Shown here: piece after piece, positions 26,510 to 34,489 of the stretch
How positions within the stretch are numbered: position 1 is the first letter of the stretch
Layout of the letters: every line of letters begins with the position of its first letter
Source of the DNA: an uncultured Acidimicrobiales bacterium
GTDB taxonomy: Bacteria; Actinomycetota; Acidimicrobiia; Acidimicrobiales; SHLQ01
Length of the DNA stretch: 51,499 bases
NCBI GenBank assembly: GCA_938041035.1
Contig: CALHYX010000098.1
Coordinates: 1-51,499, forward strand
Reading direction: 5' to 3'
Program-made: the position numbers and the translations under genes
Notes under the pieces: generated by a model
Databases searched by the model: none
What the model saw: the letters and a program-made list of their open reading frames with translations, nothing else
What the model was told of the DNA's origin: nothing

Positions 26510-27341
26510 CGCTGAGCCCACCCCCACCGCCGAGCCCATCCCTACCGCCAGCGAGAAACCCATCGACCCTCGCCAGGCGCGTTATGAAGCCGAGCTGGCG
26601 GCTTCGAAGTCGCTCAGCGTCGACGAGTTCCGCCGACTCTCGCGCCGCTCGGTGCTCTTCGGTGGCGTTGCCGTCGCGGCGGGCTTCTTCGGCTTCCGCG
26701 GTATCCAAAAGCAGGAGGAGGCCGACAACATTCCCCGCCTGTTGCGCGCCACCCACGAGTTCAACGAAGACCTGTGGCGGCGGCTCTACCGCGAAGATCA
26801 CCTGGCCAAGACCTTTCCGCCATCGGAGGCCTCGGTGCTGCGGGTCAAAGGCCGCCACGGGATCCGCGAGGACATCGACCTCGACGCCTGGCGACTGAAC
26901 GTCGACGGTGTGGGTGGCCGGATTGCCACCCTCGATCTCGACGCCGTCAAGGCACTGCCGCGCCACGAGATGACCATCGAGCACAAATGCGTCGAGGGTT
27001 GGAGCCAGGTGACCACCTGGGGTGGGGCCCGGTTCAGCGACTTCGCCGAGTCGTTCGGCAGCGCGGTCGAGGGATTCGACTTCGTAAGCATGAACACGCC
27101 GGATCGCGAGTACTACGTCGGACTCGACATCGAGACGATGATGCACCCGCAGACCCTGCTGGTCTACGACATGATGGGCGGCGACCCGCTCGACTCCGAG
27201 CACGGCGCGCCGTTGCGGCTGGCCACGCCGCTCAAGTACGGCATCAAACAGATCAAGCGCATCGGCACCATCAGCTTCACCAACACCCAGCCGGCCGACT
27301 TCTGGGCCGAGCGGGGGTATGACTGGTACTCGCACCTGTAG
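26502..27341 (+). CDS. Tat-exported sulfite-oxidase-fold molybdoenzyme (MsrP/YedY-like)
   Basis: The start is GTG 26502 with AGGAGG upstream, overlapping the cytochrome b stop. The 279-residue product has a long charged head, then a twin-arginine signal (LSRRSVLFGGVAVAAG). The sulfite-oxidase Mo-cofactor domain follows, with the Cys ligand in EHKCVEGWSQVTTW and the closing YGIKQIKRI segment. There is no Mo-Co dimerisation domain, so it resembles monomeric MsrP/YedY-type reductases. Those repair methionine sulfoxide or reduce other S- or N-oxides using electrons from a membrane haem b partner. Here the partner is a b561-type protein rather than the MsrQ fold, so the substrate is open. Confidence 0.88.
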   Translation: MSDAEPTPTAEPIPTASEKPIDPRQARYEAELAASKSLSVDEFRRLSRRSVLFGGVAVAAGFFGFRGIQKQEEADNIPRLLRATHEFNEDLWRRLYREDHLAKTFPPSEASVLRVKGRHGIREDIDLDAWRLNVDGVGGRIATLDLDAVKALPRHEMTIEHKCVEGWSQVTTWGGARFSDFAESFGSAVEGFDFVSMNTPDREYYVGLDIETMMHPQTLLVYDMMGGDPLDSEHGAPLRLATPLKYGIKQIKRIGTISFTNTQPADFWAERGYDWYSHL

Positions 27342-27400
27342 CGAGCCGTCCACCGGATACCCACAGATTCGGCTCACCGAAACCGGTTTTCCCCAGGGTT

Positions 27401-27417
27401 GTCCACAGGCTGTGGAC
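27401..27417. repeat. Inverted repeat with DnaA-box-like TTGTCCACA
   Basis: GTCCACAG-G-CTGTGGAC is a perfect 8-bp hairpin, overlapping TTGTCCACA (27399-27407), in the 149-bp gap between the convergent Mo-enzyme and ABC-F genes. It probably acts as a terminator or is a relic of a dispersed repeat. No dnaA/dnaN context supports an origin. Confidence 0.5.
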
Positions 27418-27490
27418 GTGACGTCCCATCCAGTTCGTCCTTCGTCCGCCGGCGTTCGGTAGCCGTTCCCTCGGCGTGTATGGCGCGTCG

Positions 27491-29128
27491 TCAGGCCGTC
27501 AGCCGTTTGGCCAGCCGAATGGCGCCGACCGCGTGCGGGTCGGCCAGCGCCTGCATGGCGATGTCGTAGTCGGGTAATTCGAAAACTTCGCCATCGTCGG
27601 TGATCATCACGAACCGGTCGAGGTTCTGCAGGAATGTGCGGTCGTGGCTGACCGCGACGACGGTGCCCTCGAAGCCGTCGAGCGCCTGCTCCAGCGCTTC
27701 GGAGGATTCGATATCGAGGTTGTCGGTCGGTTCGTCGAGCAGCAGCACGTTGTGGCCCTCGAGTTCGAGACACAGCACCTCGAGTCGGGCCTTCTGGCCG
27801 CCGGACAGGGTGTCGAACTCCTGGCGGGCGTGGGCGTTGAGCCCGTACCGGGCGAGCGACTTCATGGCCTTCTCGTCGTCGGCCACTCGCTCGCGGGCGA
27901 TCTCGACCGCCTCGCGCCCGAGAAAGTCGGGCCGGTCGTTTATCTGGGTGAACGTGCCCACCGAGGTCCGGGGCCCGAGCCCGATCGTCCCCTCGCTCGG
28001 GGAAATCTCGCCGGCCAACGCTCGAAGCAGGTGGCTCTTGCCGGTGCCGTTGGGGCCGATCAACCCCACCCGCTCGCCGAAGTGGACCTCGTCGGTGAAC
28101 GCAAAGAACAGGTCGTCGATGGCGACGTCGCGCAGGTCGAGCACGCGACGGGCCGAATCGGCGCCGCGCAGCTTCACGTGGATGTTCTGGTCGCGCACCG
28201 GCGGTGGGGGCGGGCCGGCCTTGACGAACTTCTCCCATCGGGTCTCGGCTGCGTTGGCCTTGGTGGCGTTCTTGAAGTTCTGCGCCGCGCGCGCCTTCAT
28301 GATCTTCATGTGCTTGTGAAGCCGCCGCTCCTCGTCGTTCCACCGCTTCAGGGCATCGCCCAGGCGGGCCTGGCGTTGTTCGCGGGCCTCGCCGAACGTG
28401 GCGTAGGAGCCGCCATGCACCCAGCACCCGGAACCCTCGAGGACCACGATCTTGGTGGCGACCCGTTCGAGTAGTGACCGGTCGTGGCTCACCATCAAGA
28501 TGGTGCTGGGACACGCGGTGATCTGCTCTTCGAGCCAAACCCGGGTCGGGATGTCGAGGTAGTTGTCGGGCTCGTCGAGTAGCAATATGTCGGCGCCGGC
28601 GTTGAGCAACAGGTCGAGGACGAGGCGCTTACGCTCGCCGCCGGACAGCTCTCCGACCTTGCGGGTGTTCACGTCGTCGACCTTGGACTTCACGCTTCGT
28701 TCGGCGGCCGATGCCCAGGCGACCTCGAGGTCATAGCCGCCCAGGTCGCCCCACACGGTGAGCGCTTCGGCGTAGGCCATGCCATCGTCTTCGCCGGCGG
28801 TCATCGCCCGCTCCGCCGCGACCAGGGTCTTGCCGGCGGTGCGCAGTTCGGGCGGGGCGACCTCCAACAGCATCTCGCGCAACGTGTCGTCGGGGCGGGA
28901 CATGCCGACGTCCTGCGTCATCGTCAACACGAGCCCGTCGACCGCGAATTCGCCCTCGTCGGGCGACAGCTCGCCGGACAGAATCCGCAGGATGGTGCTC
29001 TTGCCCACGCCGTTGGCGCCGACGATCGCCGCGTGGTCGCCGGGCGCCACGCCGAAGCTGATGTCGAAGAACAACGAGTCGGCCCCCGGAGGGGCGTATT
29101 CGAGGTCGGAGACGACGATGCCGCTCAT
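27491..29128 (-). CDS. ABC-F family ATP-binding protein
   Basis: The 545-residue product has two ABC ATPase domains and no membrane segment. Domain 1 has Walker A GANGVGKST, signature LSGGERKRLVL and Walker B ILLLDEPDNYLD. Domain 2 has GPNGTGKSH, LSGGQKARLEV and VLLLDEPTDNLD. The linker between them (rich in Arg/Lys, with HMKIMKARAAQNFKNA) is the P-site tRNA interaction motif region of ABC-F proteins. Such proteins bind the ribosomal E site and act in translation control or antibiotic resistance. Whether this one is a housekeeping type or a resistance determinant cannot be told. It stands alone on the minus strand. Confidence 0.93.
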   Translation of the reverse strand: MSGIVVSDLEYAPPGADSLFFDISFGVAPGDHAAIVGANGVGKSTILRILSGELSPDEGEFAVDGLVLTMTQDVGMSRPDDTLREMLLEVAPPELRTAGKTLVAAERAMTAGEDDGMAYAEALTVWGDLGGYDLEVAWASAAERSVKSKVDDVNTRKVGELSGGERKRLVLDLLLNAGADILLLDEPDNYLDIPTRVWLEEQITACPSTILMVSHDRSLLERVATKIVVLEGSGCWVHGGSYATFGEAREQRQARLGDALKRWNDEERRLHKHMKIMKARAAQNFKNATKANAAETRWEKFVKAGPPPPPVRDQNIHVKLRGADSARRVLDLRDVAIDDLFFAFTDEVHFGERVGLIGPNGTGKSHLLRALAGEISPSEGTIGLGPRTSVGTFTQINDRPDFLGREAVEIARERVADDEKAMKSLARYGLNAHARQEFDTLSGGQKARLEVLCLELEGHNVLLLDEPTDNLDIESSEALEQALDGFEGTVVAVSHDRTFLQNLDRFVMITDDGEVFELPDYDIAMQALADPHAVGAIRLAKRLTA

Positions 29129-29246
29129 GAGGTGATCACCGCTCCATCATGGGCGAACGGCCGGAGCTCGGCGGGCATTTTCGGCGCGGAGGACGGCCGA
29201 AAGACCGGGCTCGGGAGCCCATCGATGTGAATTCCGACCTTTCCGG

Positions 29247-29276
29247 TTGCCTTTTGTCATCGGCGGTCTCTACTCT
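29247..29276 (+). promoter_or_regulatory. Candidate promoter of the siroheme/sulfite reductase operon
   Basis: TTGCCT (29247-29252) and TACTCT (29271-29276) are separated by 18 bases, 40 bp upstream of the first gene. The downstream dyad starts one base after the -10-like hexamer. The -35 assignment is weak. The rest of the 187-bp gap holds nothing else I can name. Confidence 0.4.
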
Positions 29277-29277
29277 A

Positions 29278-29300
29278 ATGCCGACTACTCAGATCGGAAT
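29278..29300. promoter_or_regulatory. Shared sulfur-operon operator, copy 1 (8-7-8 dyad)
   Basis: ATGCCGAC-N7-ATCGGAAT is an imperfect dyad (6 of 8 arm positions symmetric). Its geometry and half-sites match the perfect dyad at 36137-36159 in front of the rhodanese-metZ operon. It lies just downstream of a -10-like hexamer, a position suited to repression. A further half-site AATTCCGA is at 29230-29237. Confidence 0.6.
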
Positions 29301-29315
29301 TAGGGGTTTTACGCC

Positions 29316-30026
29316 ATGAGCGTGCGGGAAACGATGACCGGGAGCGGGGCCGACGCTCCGCCCACCTCTGCGCCCAACGCTCCGCCCACCTATCCGGTGC
29401 ACCTGGTTCTGACCGGTCGTCGGTGCCTCGTGGTCGGTGGTGGCAACGTCGCCGTTCGCAAGATCGGCGGACTTCTGCGCAGCGGCGCGTTGGTCACGGT
29501 CGTCGCTCCGGAGATTCGCGACGAAATCCGAGCCCTCGACGTCTCCCTGATCGAACGGGCCTACCAACCGAGCGACCTCGAAGGTCAGCGGTTGGTGATC
29601 ACCTGCACCGACGACCGGGCGGTCAACGCCGCGGTGTACGCCGACGCCGAATCGATCGGCGTGTGGGCGAACAGCGCCGACGACCCGGTGAACTGCGCCT
29701 TCACCCTGCCATCGGTTGCTCGCCAGGGCGACCTGGCCGTGACGGTGAGCACGACCGGTCGCAGCCCGGCGTTGTCGGCGTGGTTGCGCCGCCGTTTCGA
29801 GCGCGAGTTCGATGAGTCCTACGCCGCCCTCCTCGATGTACTCGCCGACGTCCGGGCCGAAGCGCGCACGACGCTCGGGACCTCGGAGATCCGCGGCTGG
29901 AACGAAGCGCTCGACGACGGGCTCCTCGAACTCGTGGCCGACGGCGAGCTCGATCTCGCCCGGGAACGGCTGCGCAAATACCTCGGGCTCACCGATCGGG
30001 TGGTCCCGACCGGAGCGCCATCGTGA
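29316..30026 (+). CDS. Precorrin-2 dehydrogenase / sirohydrochlorin ferrochelatase-like (siroheme synthase N-domain)
   Basis: The 236-residue product matches the N-terminal part of CysG and yeast Met8. It has a Rossmann fold with the NAD motif CLVVGGGNVAVRKIGGLL after a strand (YPVHLVLTGRR), then ITCTDDRAVNAAVYADA, NSADDPVNCAFTLPS and VTVSTTGRSPALSAWLR. It oxidises precorrin-2 to sirohydrochlorin and may also insert iron, completing siroheme for the sulfite reductase two genes downstream. About 25 residues at the N-terminus (Pro/Ala-rich) precede the fold. The stop overlaps the cobA start (GTGA). Confidence 0.9.
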   Translation: MSVRETMTGSGADAPPTSAPNAPPTYPVHLVLTGRRCLVVGGGNVAVRKIGGLLRSGALVTVVAPEIRDEIRALDVSLIERAYQPSDLEGQRLVITCTDDRAVNAAVYADAESIGVWANSADDPVNCAFTLPSVARQGDLAVTVSTTGRSPALSAWLRRRFEREFDESYAALLDVLADVRAEARTTLGTSEIRGWNEALDDGLLELVADGELDLARERLRKYLGLTDRVVPTGAPS

Positions 30027-30922
30027 CCGTGTACCTCGTGGGCGCCGGCCCCGGCGATCCCGAACTGTTGACCCTGAAGGCCGCTCGTCTACTCACGATC
30101 GCTGATGTCGTCGTATTCGACCGGCTCGTCGGTCCCGAGATTCTCGACATGGTCGCCCCGTGGGCTGAGCTCGTCGATGTTGGCAAGGACCCCAACGGCC
30201 GCCGCACCTCGCAGGCGACGATCAACGCCACGCTCGTCGATCGCGGCCTGCGGCACTCGACGGTGGTCCGGCTGAAAGGCGGCGACCCGTTCGTGTTCGG
30301 CCGCGGGGGCGAGGAGGCGCTGGCGCTCGAAGCCGAAGGCATCGATACCGAGGTCGTGCCCGGCATCACCTCGGCGATCGCCGGCCCGGCCGCCGCCGGC
30401 ATTCCGGTAACCCATCGCCGGGTCTCCAGCGCGTTCACGGTGGTGACCGCCCACCAGGATCCGGCGAACGACGACGCCCTCAACTGGGATGCCCTCGCCC
30501 GGCTCGGCACGACCCTCGTCGTCCTCATGGGTGCTCGCCGAGCGCGACAGGTGCGCGACCGGTTGATCGCCGGAGGCCTGAGCGCCGCCACCCCCGTCGC
30601 CGTCATCATCGCCGCCACCACCGACAACGAAGAGGTGCGGCGGCTCACCCTCGCCGATCTCGGCGTCGAACCCGTGCCCAACCCGGCGATCATCGTCATC
30701 GGTGCCGTCGCCGCCTCGCCGGTGATCACCCGCACGCTCGTCGACCAGCACCCCTCGATCGCCTTCGATCACTCGACCACCGCGCCCATCGACCCCGCGC
30801 CTGTGTACACCGCGCCCATCACCACGGCGCCTACAAACACGGCGCCCATAAGCACCGCGCCTATAAGCACCGCGCCTATCAACCCCGGACCGACCAGCGA
30901 GGACCCACTGCCATGGCACTGA
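30023..30922 (+). CDS. cobA: Uroporphyrinogen-III C-methyltransferase with TAP-repeat tail
   Basis: The GTG start overlaps the upstream stop. Residues 1-250 are a complete SUMT/CobA enzyme: VYLVGAGPGDPELLTLKA, VVFDRLV, VGKDPNGRR, VRLKGGDPFVFGRGGEE, PGITSAIAGPAAAGIPVTHR and ALARLGTTLVVLMG. It methylates uroporphyrinogen III twice with SAM to precorrin-2, the first dedicated step of siroheme (and cobalamin) synthesis. About 48 extra residues follow the normal end, made of seven TAPxx-type pentapeptides and a short GPTSEDPLPWH end. The stop overlaps the sulfite reductase start by 10 bp, so the operon is tightly coupled. Confidence 0.94.
   Translation: MTVYLVGAGPGDPELLTLKAARLLTIADVVVFDRLVGPEILDMVAPWAELVDVGKDPNGRRTSQATINATLVDRGLRHSTVVRLKGGDPFVFGRGGEEALALEAEGIDTEVVPGITSAIAGPAAAGIPVTHRRVSSAFTVVTAHQDPANDDALNWDALARLGTTLVVLMGARRARQVRDRLIAGGLSAATPVAVIIAATTDNEEVRRLTLADLGVEPVPNPAIIVIGAVAASPVITRTLVDQHPSIAFDHSTTAPIDPAPVYTAPITTAPTNTAPISTAPISTAPINPGPTSEDPLPWH
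30779..30883 (+). repeat. Seven tandem 15-bp repeats in the 3' end of cobA
   Basis: Seven consecutive 15-base units begin at 30779, 30794, 30809, 30824, 30839, 30854 and 30869. The consensus is roughly AC(C/G)GCGCC(C/T)AT-N-A-N-C, and each encodes a TAP-xx pentapeptide (the second reads PAPVY). The last three units are nearly identical, suggesting recent slippage expansion. Confidence 0.9.
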
Positions 30923-32748
30923 CCGACCTTCCCCAGCTCACCGACCACGTCGAGGTGTCCTCGGCCCGGCGGGGCGATCAACCCCGACCGGTGGTCACCG
31001 ATCCGGCGATACGGGCCGACATCGACAAGTTCGAGATGATGCTCGAGCGCTACCTGGCCGGCGACCTCGAGGAGGACGTCTTCCGGGTGTTCCGGCTCAC
31101 CAACGGCATCTACGGCCAACGGCAGGGCGGCTACAACCAGATGATTCGCGTGCGCATGCCCTACGGGACGATCAACGCGGATCAGCTCGACATGCTGGCG
31201 TTCGTGGCCGACAACTACTCGCGCCAATGGGGTCACATCACGACCCGCCAGAACATCCAGATGCACTTCATCCAACTGCAGCAGATCCCCGAGGTCATGG
31301 AGCACCTGGGATCCGTCGGGCTGACCACTCGGGAGGCCTGCGGCGACACCATCCGCAACGTGCAGGGCTGCCACCTGGCCGGCGCCTGCCCGTTCGAAGT
31401 GCTCGACATCAGCGCCTGGGCCGACGCCGCCAACGAACACTTCCTGCGCAACCCGCTCGGCCAGCGGTTGCCGCGCAAGTTCAAGATCAACTTCTCCGGC
31501 TGCGACACCGACTGCGGACAGGCGATGTTCAACGACGCCGGGGTCATCGCCACCACCCGCACGCTCGACGACGGCACCGTCGAAGCGGGCTTCCGCGTGT
31601 ACGTCGCCGGTGGCCTCGGTGCGAACCCCCACCCGGCTCTCGCCCTGGAGGACTTCACCAGCAAAGAAGATCTGCTGCCGACGCTCGAAGCGATCCTGCG
31701 GGTGTTCGAGCAGACGGGCAAGCGCGACAACAAGCTGCGCGCCCGCATGAAGTGGGTCGTCGACGAACTCGGGTGGGAAGAGGTGCAACGCCGGGTGCTC
31801 GCCACCCGTCGACTGCTCCCCGCGTCAGCCGCCTGGCCCGGGGGCATCCCCGCGATCGTCGCCGAGCGGGGCGACGCTCCGGCGGGTGCCGATCCAACGG
31901 TGGAGGCCACCCCGGTGGGGCAGGGCGTGGCGGTACGCATCGGCGGCCCGACGCCATTCGACCGGTGGGAACGAGCCAACGTCGTGCGTGGCGTCGCCAA
32001 CGGCACCGTGTCGGCCTACGCCTGGTGCGAGCTCGGCGACATCACTGCGACGCAGTTCCGCGGCACCGCCCAGATCATCCGGGACTTCGACGTCGATGTC
32101 CGGGTCTCGAACCGGCAGAACTTCATTCTGCGAAACCTCACCGACGACCGGCTCCCCGAACTCTATGAACGTCTGGTCGCCCTCAACATGGCCGAGCCCG
32201 GCGCCGAGCTGAGCCGCGATGTGGTGTCGTGCCCGGGCGCCGACACCTGCTCGCTGGCCGTCACCCAGTCCCGCGGCCTGGCCAAGGCGATCGGCGAGCG
32301 GCTCGAGCTCGAAGGCCTGGCCGATGTGCCGGGCGTGCGCTTCAACATCTCCGGCTGCATGAACTCGTGCGGTCAACATCACATCGCGGACATCGGGTTC
32401 TTCGGGGTTGAGCGCCGAGCCCACGGCGAATCGGCGCCCGGCTACCAGATGCTGCTGGGCGGATACATCGGCCAGGACCAGGCCCACTTCGGCGATAAGG
32501 CCCTGCGTCTGCCCGCCAAGTCCGCGCCCGAGGCTTCGGTTCGGGTGCTGCACCGATTCGTCGGCGAGCGCAACGCGGGCGAGTCCTTCCGCTCCTGGAT
32601 GGAGCGGGCCGGTGGCGCCCGCGAGATCGCCAAGGGACTGAAGGATCTCGATGTGATCCCAACGCCGGATGAGGATTCGTCGTATTACGTCGACTTCGAC
32701 GAGACCGCCCCCTTCACCGCCGATATCGGCGAGTCGGAGTGTGCGTGA
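30913..32748 (+). CDS. Ferredoxin-type assimilatory sulfite (nitrite/sulfite) reductase
   Basis: The 611-residue product has the two-fold symmetric siroheme reductase architecture. The N-terminal half has GYNQMIRVRMPYG, ITTRQNIQMHF, CGDTIRNVQGC and FSGCDTDC. The C-terminal half carries the siroheme-[4Fe-4S] ligands C440, C446, C482 and C486 (CPGADTC ... SGCMNSC). It reduces sulfite to sulfide (or nitrite to ammonia) with six electrons from ferredoxin. The upstream siroheme genes and the shared regulatory dyad with metZ favour sulfite. ATG start, 10 bp overlap with cobA, and a GTGA overlap with the DUF4202 gene. Confidence 0.92.
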   Translation: MALTDLPQLTDHVEVSSARRGDQPRPVVTDPAIRADIDKFEMMLERYLAGDLEEDVFRVFRLTNGIYGQRQGGYNQMIRVRMPYGTINADQLDMLAFVADNYSRQWGHITTRQNIQMHFIQLQQIPEVMEHLGSVGLTTREACGDTIRNVQGCHLAGACPFEVLDISAWADAANEHFLRNPLGQRLPRKFKINFSGCDTDCGQAMFNDAGVIATTRTLDDGTVEAGFRVYVAGGLGANPHPALALEDFTSKEDLLPTLEAILRVFEQTGKRDNKLRARMKWVVDELGWEEVQRRVLATRRLLPASAAWPGGIPAIVAERGDAPAGADPTVEATPVGQGVAVRIGGPTPFDRWERANVVRGVANGTVSAYAWCELGDITATQFRGTAQIIRDFDVDVRVSNRQNFILRNLTDDRLPELYERLVALNMAEPGAELSRDVVSCPGADTCSLAVTQSRGLAKAIGERLELEGLADVPGVRFNISGCMNSCGQHHIADIGFFGVERRAHGESAPGYQMLLGGYIGQDQAHFGDKALRLPAKSAPEASVRVLHRFVGERNAGESFRSWMERAGGAREIAKGLKDLDVIPTPDEDSSYYVDFDETAPFTADIGESECA

Positions 32749-33320
32749 GCGACCGGCTCGCGCTGGCGGTCGCGGCGATCGATACCGCCAACGCCGAGGA
32801 CCCCAACCGATACGACGATGGGCGCGGCCTCGCGCTCGTGCAGGGCGAGCTGGCGAGTCGCTGGGCCGATCGGCTCACCGACTCGCCCGCCGAGCCCGTG
32901 GTGTTGGCCGTGCGGGCTCACCACCTGAAGCGGTGGGAGATCGAACGATCGTCGTATCCGGAAGGGCGGGCCGGTTACCTGCGCTGGCGCCGGGACAACA
33001 AGGCGCATCAGGCCGACTCGGCCGGTGTCATCCTCGGCGCGCTGGGCTATGACCGTTCGACGGTGCAGCGGGTGCAGGAGCTGCTGCGGCGAAAAGGCCT
33101 GGGGTCAGACCCCGACACCCAGCTCGTCGAGGACTCGGCGTGCCTGGTGTTTCTCGAAACGCAGTTCGACGCCATGGTCGCGCGGCTCGAACGCGATCAC
33201 CTCGTGCGCGTCGTGGCCAAGACCCTCGCCAAGATGAGCCCCGAAGCCGTCGCCCTCACCGCCGAGATCGAACTCTCCGACGCCGCGGCCGGCATCGTCG
33301 CCCAAGCCACGGCCCCCTAG
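32745..33320 (+). CDS. DUF4202 family protein
   Basis: I chose GTG 32745, which overlaps the sulfite reductase stop (GTGA); a GTG two codons earlier is possible. The 191-residue, mostly helical protein has the DUF4202 signatures VRAHHLKRWEIERSSYPEGRAGYLRWR and a later EDSACLVFLETQF, with conserved His, Arg and Glu that resemble an HD-type metal site. Its function is not established. The translational coupling to sulfite reductase suggests a role in sulfur (or nitrite) reduction. Confidence 0.86.
   Translation: MSDRLALAVAAIDTANAEDPNRYDDGRGLALVQGELASRWADRLTDSPAEPVVLAVRAHHLKRWEIERSSYPEGRAGYLRWRRDNKAHQADSAGVILGALGYDRSTVQRVQELLRRKGLGSDPDTQLVEDSACLVFLETQFDAMVARLERDHLVRVVAKTLAKMSPEAVALTAEIELSDAAAGIVAQATAP
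33101..33113. repeat. Dispersed 13-bp palindrome GGGGTCAGACCCC, copy 2
   Basis: Identical to the 13-mer at 19975-19987 and again in coding sequence (both encode GSDP). This copy lies 234 bp from the larger palindrome at 33348-33380. Confidence 0.7.
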
Positions 33321-33347
33321 CCATCACGACCGTTTGCAACACCCGCG

Positions 33348-33380
33348 CGAACCATCTGGTGCCTGGCACCAGATGGTTCG
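33348..33380. terminator. 33-bp perfect palindrome between convergent genes
   Basis: Perfect 16-bp arms (CGAACCATCTGGTGCC at 33348-33363, its complement at 33365-33380) surround a single T. It lies between the DUF4202 gene and the convergent 2OG oxygenase gene. It would form a strong transcript hairpin in both directions. The core TGGTGCCTGGCACCA resembles dispersed REP-like elements seen in other environmental bacteria; that resemblance is from memory. Confidence 0.7.
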
Positions 33381-33386
33381 GTCTGG

Positions 33387-34451
33387 TTAGGGGAGGGTGG
33401 TGTCGGGGTAATGGTGGGCGACGTTGGCGGGGTAGCTGCGGCAGAAGTAGTTCCACAGCTGCTCGCCGTATACGGCGGGCTTGTGAGCGCTGCGCATGTC
33501 GCCGACGCCGGCCTCGGTTTCCGCCCGCCCGGCCATGAAGCCGGCTTTGGCGTGGCGCGGGCTGGCGGCGACGGCCTCGGCGTAGGAATGGTCCAGGGGA
33601 AGCACCGCCAGTGACGCGTCGAGCGATGGGCCATGGAAGTAGCCGGCCGAGAACCGTTCCTCCGCCGTGACCACTCGGTGCGGGGTGGCGACGAAGTAGT
33701 TCCCCGTCATGGCTTGGAGCATCTCGCCCAGGTTGATGACGAACGAGTTCGCCACGACGGGCACGTCGACCCAGGATTCGTCGGGCAGCTGCACCTGAAG
33801 CCCGGGGGTCGACCCCGCCGCCAAGATCGTCAGGAAGGCGGCGTCGTGATGGGCGTTTACCCCGGCCTGGCCCGGCGGGGTCGGTGGGTAGCGGATGAGC
33901 TTGGTGAGCGACATCGGTTCGGAACCGAAGAATCGATGCAGGTGGTCCTCATCGAGACCAAGGCCAAGCGACAACAACCCGAGAACCCGGTCGGCCAACC
34001 TGCCGAGACGGCCAAACCATTCGATCGACAGCTCGCGGTACTCGGGCAACACGTCGTCGGGCAACCACTGGTTCGGGCCGAGGAGCCGCAGGTAGGGCGG
34101 CTCCGCGGTGCGGGATCGCTCCGGCCATTCGCTCCACAGGTCGATCTGTTCGCGGATGTCGGGCCGGTTGTTGGTGTACTCCGACCCCTCGGCCTCCCAG
34201 CCGCGAAAGTGGCGCGACCGCATCTTGTCGATGAGCACCTTCTGCTCCGGCGGCAGGGCGAAGAACCGGTGCATCATCGCGAATACGGCGTCGACGAACG
34301 CCGGATCGATCCCGTGATTCACCGCCACGAAAAATCCGATCTCATGGCAGATCTCGCGCACCTGCTCGGCCAGCTCGGCGCGCTCGCTCTCGGACCCGAA
34401 CAGCGGGCCGAGGTCCACCACCGGGATCGCCGTCGACGGTGCGTTCGTCAT
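33387..34451 (-). CDS. 2-oxoglutarate/Fe(II)-dependent oxygenase (isopenicillin-N-synthase-like family)
   Basis: The 354-residue product has the DIOX_N half (IPVVDLGPLFG, ICHEIGFFVAVNHGI) and the catalytic double-stranded beta-helix. It shows H-x-D (AHHDAAFLTIL), the distal His in ATPHRVV, and the 2-oxoglutarate-binding R-x-S (RFSAGYF). It should hydroxylate, desaturate or cyclise a small substrate using O2 and 2-oxoglutarate. Context between a sulfite reductase operon and metZ may hint at a sulfur-containing substrate, but nothing in the sequence shows this. A 33-bp palindrome follows its stop. Confidence 0.9.
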   Translation of the reverse strand: MTNAPSTAIPVVDLGPLFGSESERAELAEQVREICHEIGFFVAVNHGIDPAFVDAVFAMMHRFFALPPEQKVLIDKMRSRHFRGWEAEGSEYTNNRPDIREQIDLWSEWPERSRTAEPPYLRLLGPNQWLPDDVLPEYRELSIEWFGRLGRLADRVLGLLSLGLGLDEDHLHRFFGSEPMSLTKLIRYPPTPPGQAGVNAHHDAAFLTILAAGSTPGLQVQLPDESWVDVPVVANSFVINLGEMLQAMTGNYFVATPHRVVTAEERFSAGYFHGPSLDASLAVLPLDHSYAEAVAASPRHAKAGFMAGRAETEAGVGDMRSAHKPAVYGEQLWNYFCRSYPANVAHHYPDTTLP

Positions 34452-34489
34452 GGCCCCGGTCTACCGCGCCGTCCGGTTGCGGTCGAGGC

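Noticed and set aside
27342..27490. Replication origin suggested by DnaA-box-like TTGTCCACA and its inverted partner
   Set aside because: Only one or two box-like sites, no AT-rich unwinding element, and no dnaA, dnaN, gyr or par genes nearby.
26442..28538. 698-residue minus-strand ORF overlapping the Mo enzyme and ABC-F genes
   Set aside because: It is a shadow of two genes with unmistakable motifs on the other strand or frame.
30779..30883. CRISPR array
   Set aside because: The units are contiguous 15-bp in-frame coding repeats without spacers, and no cas genes are present.
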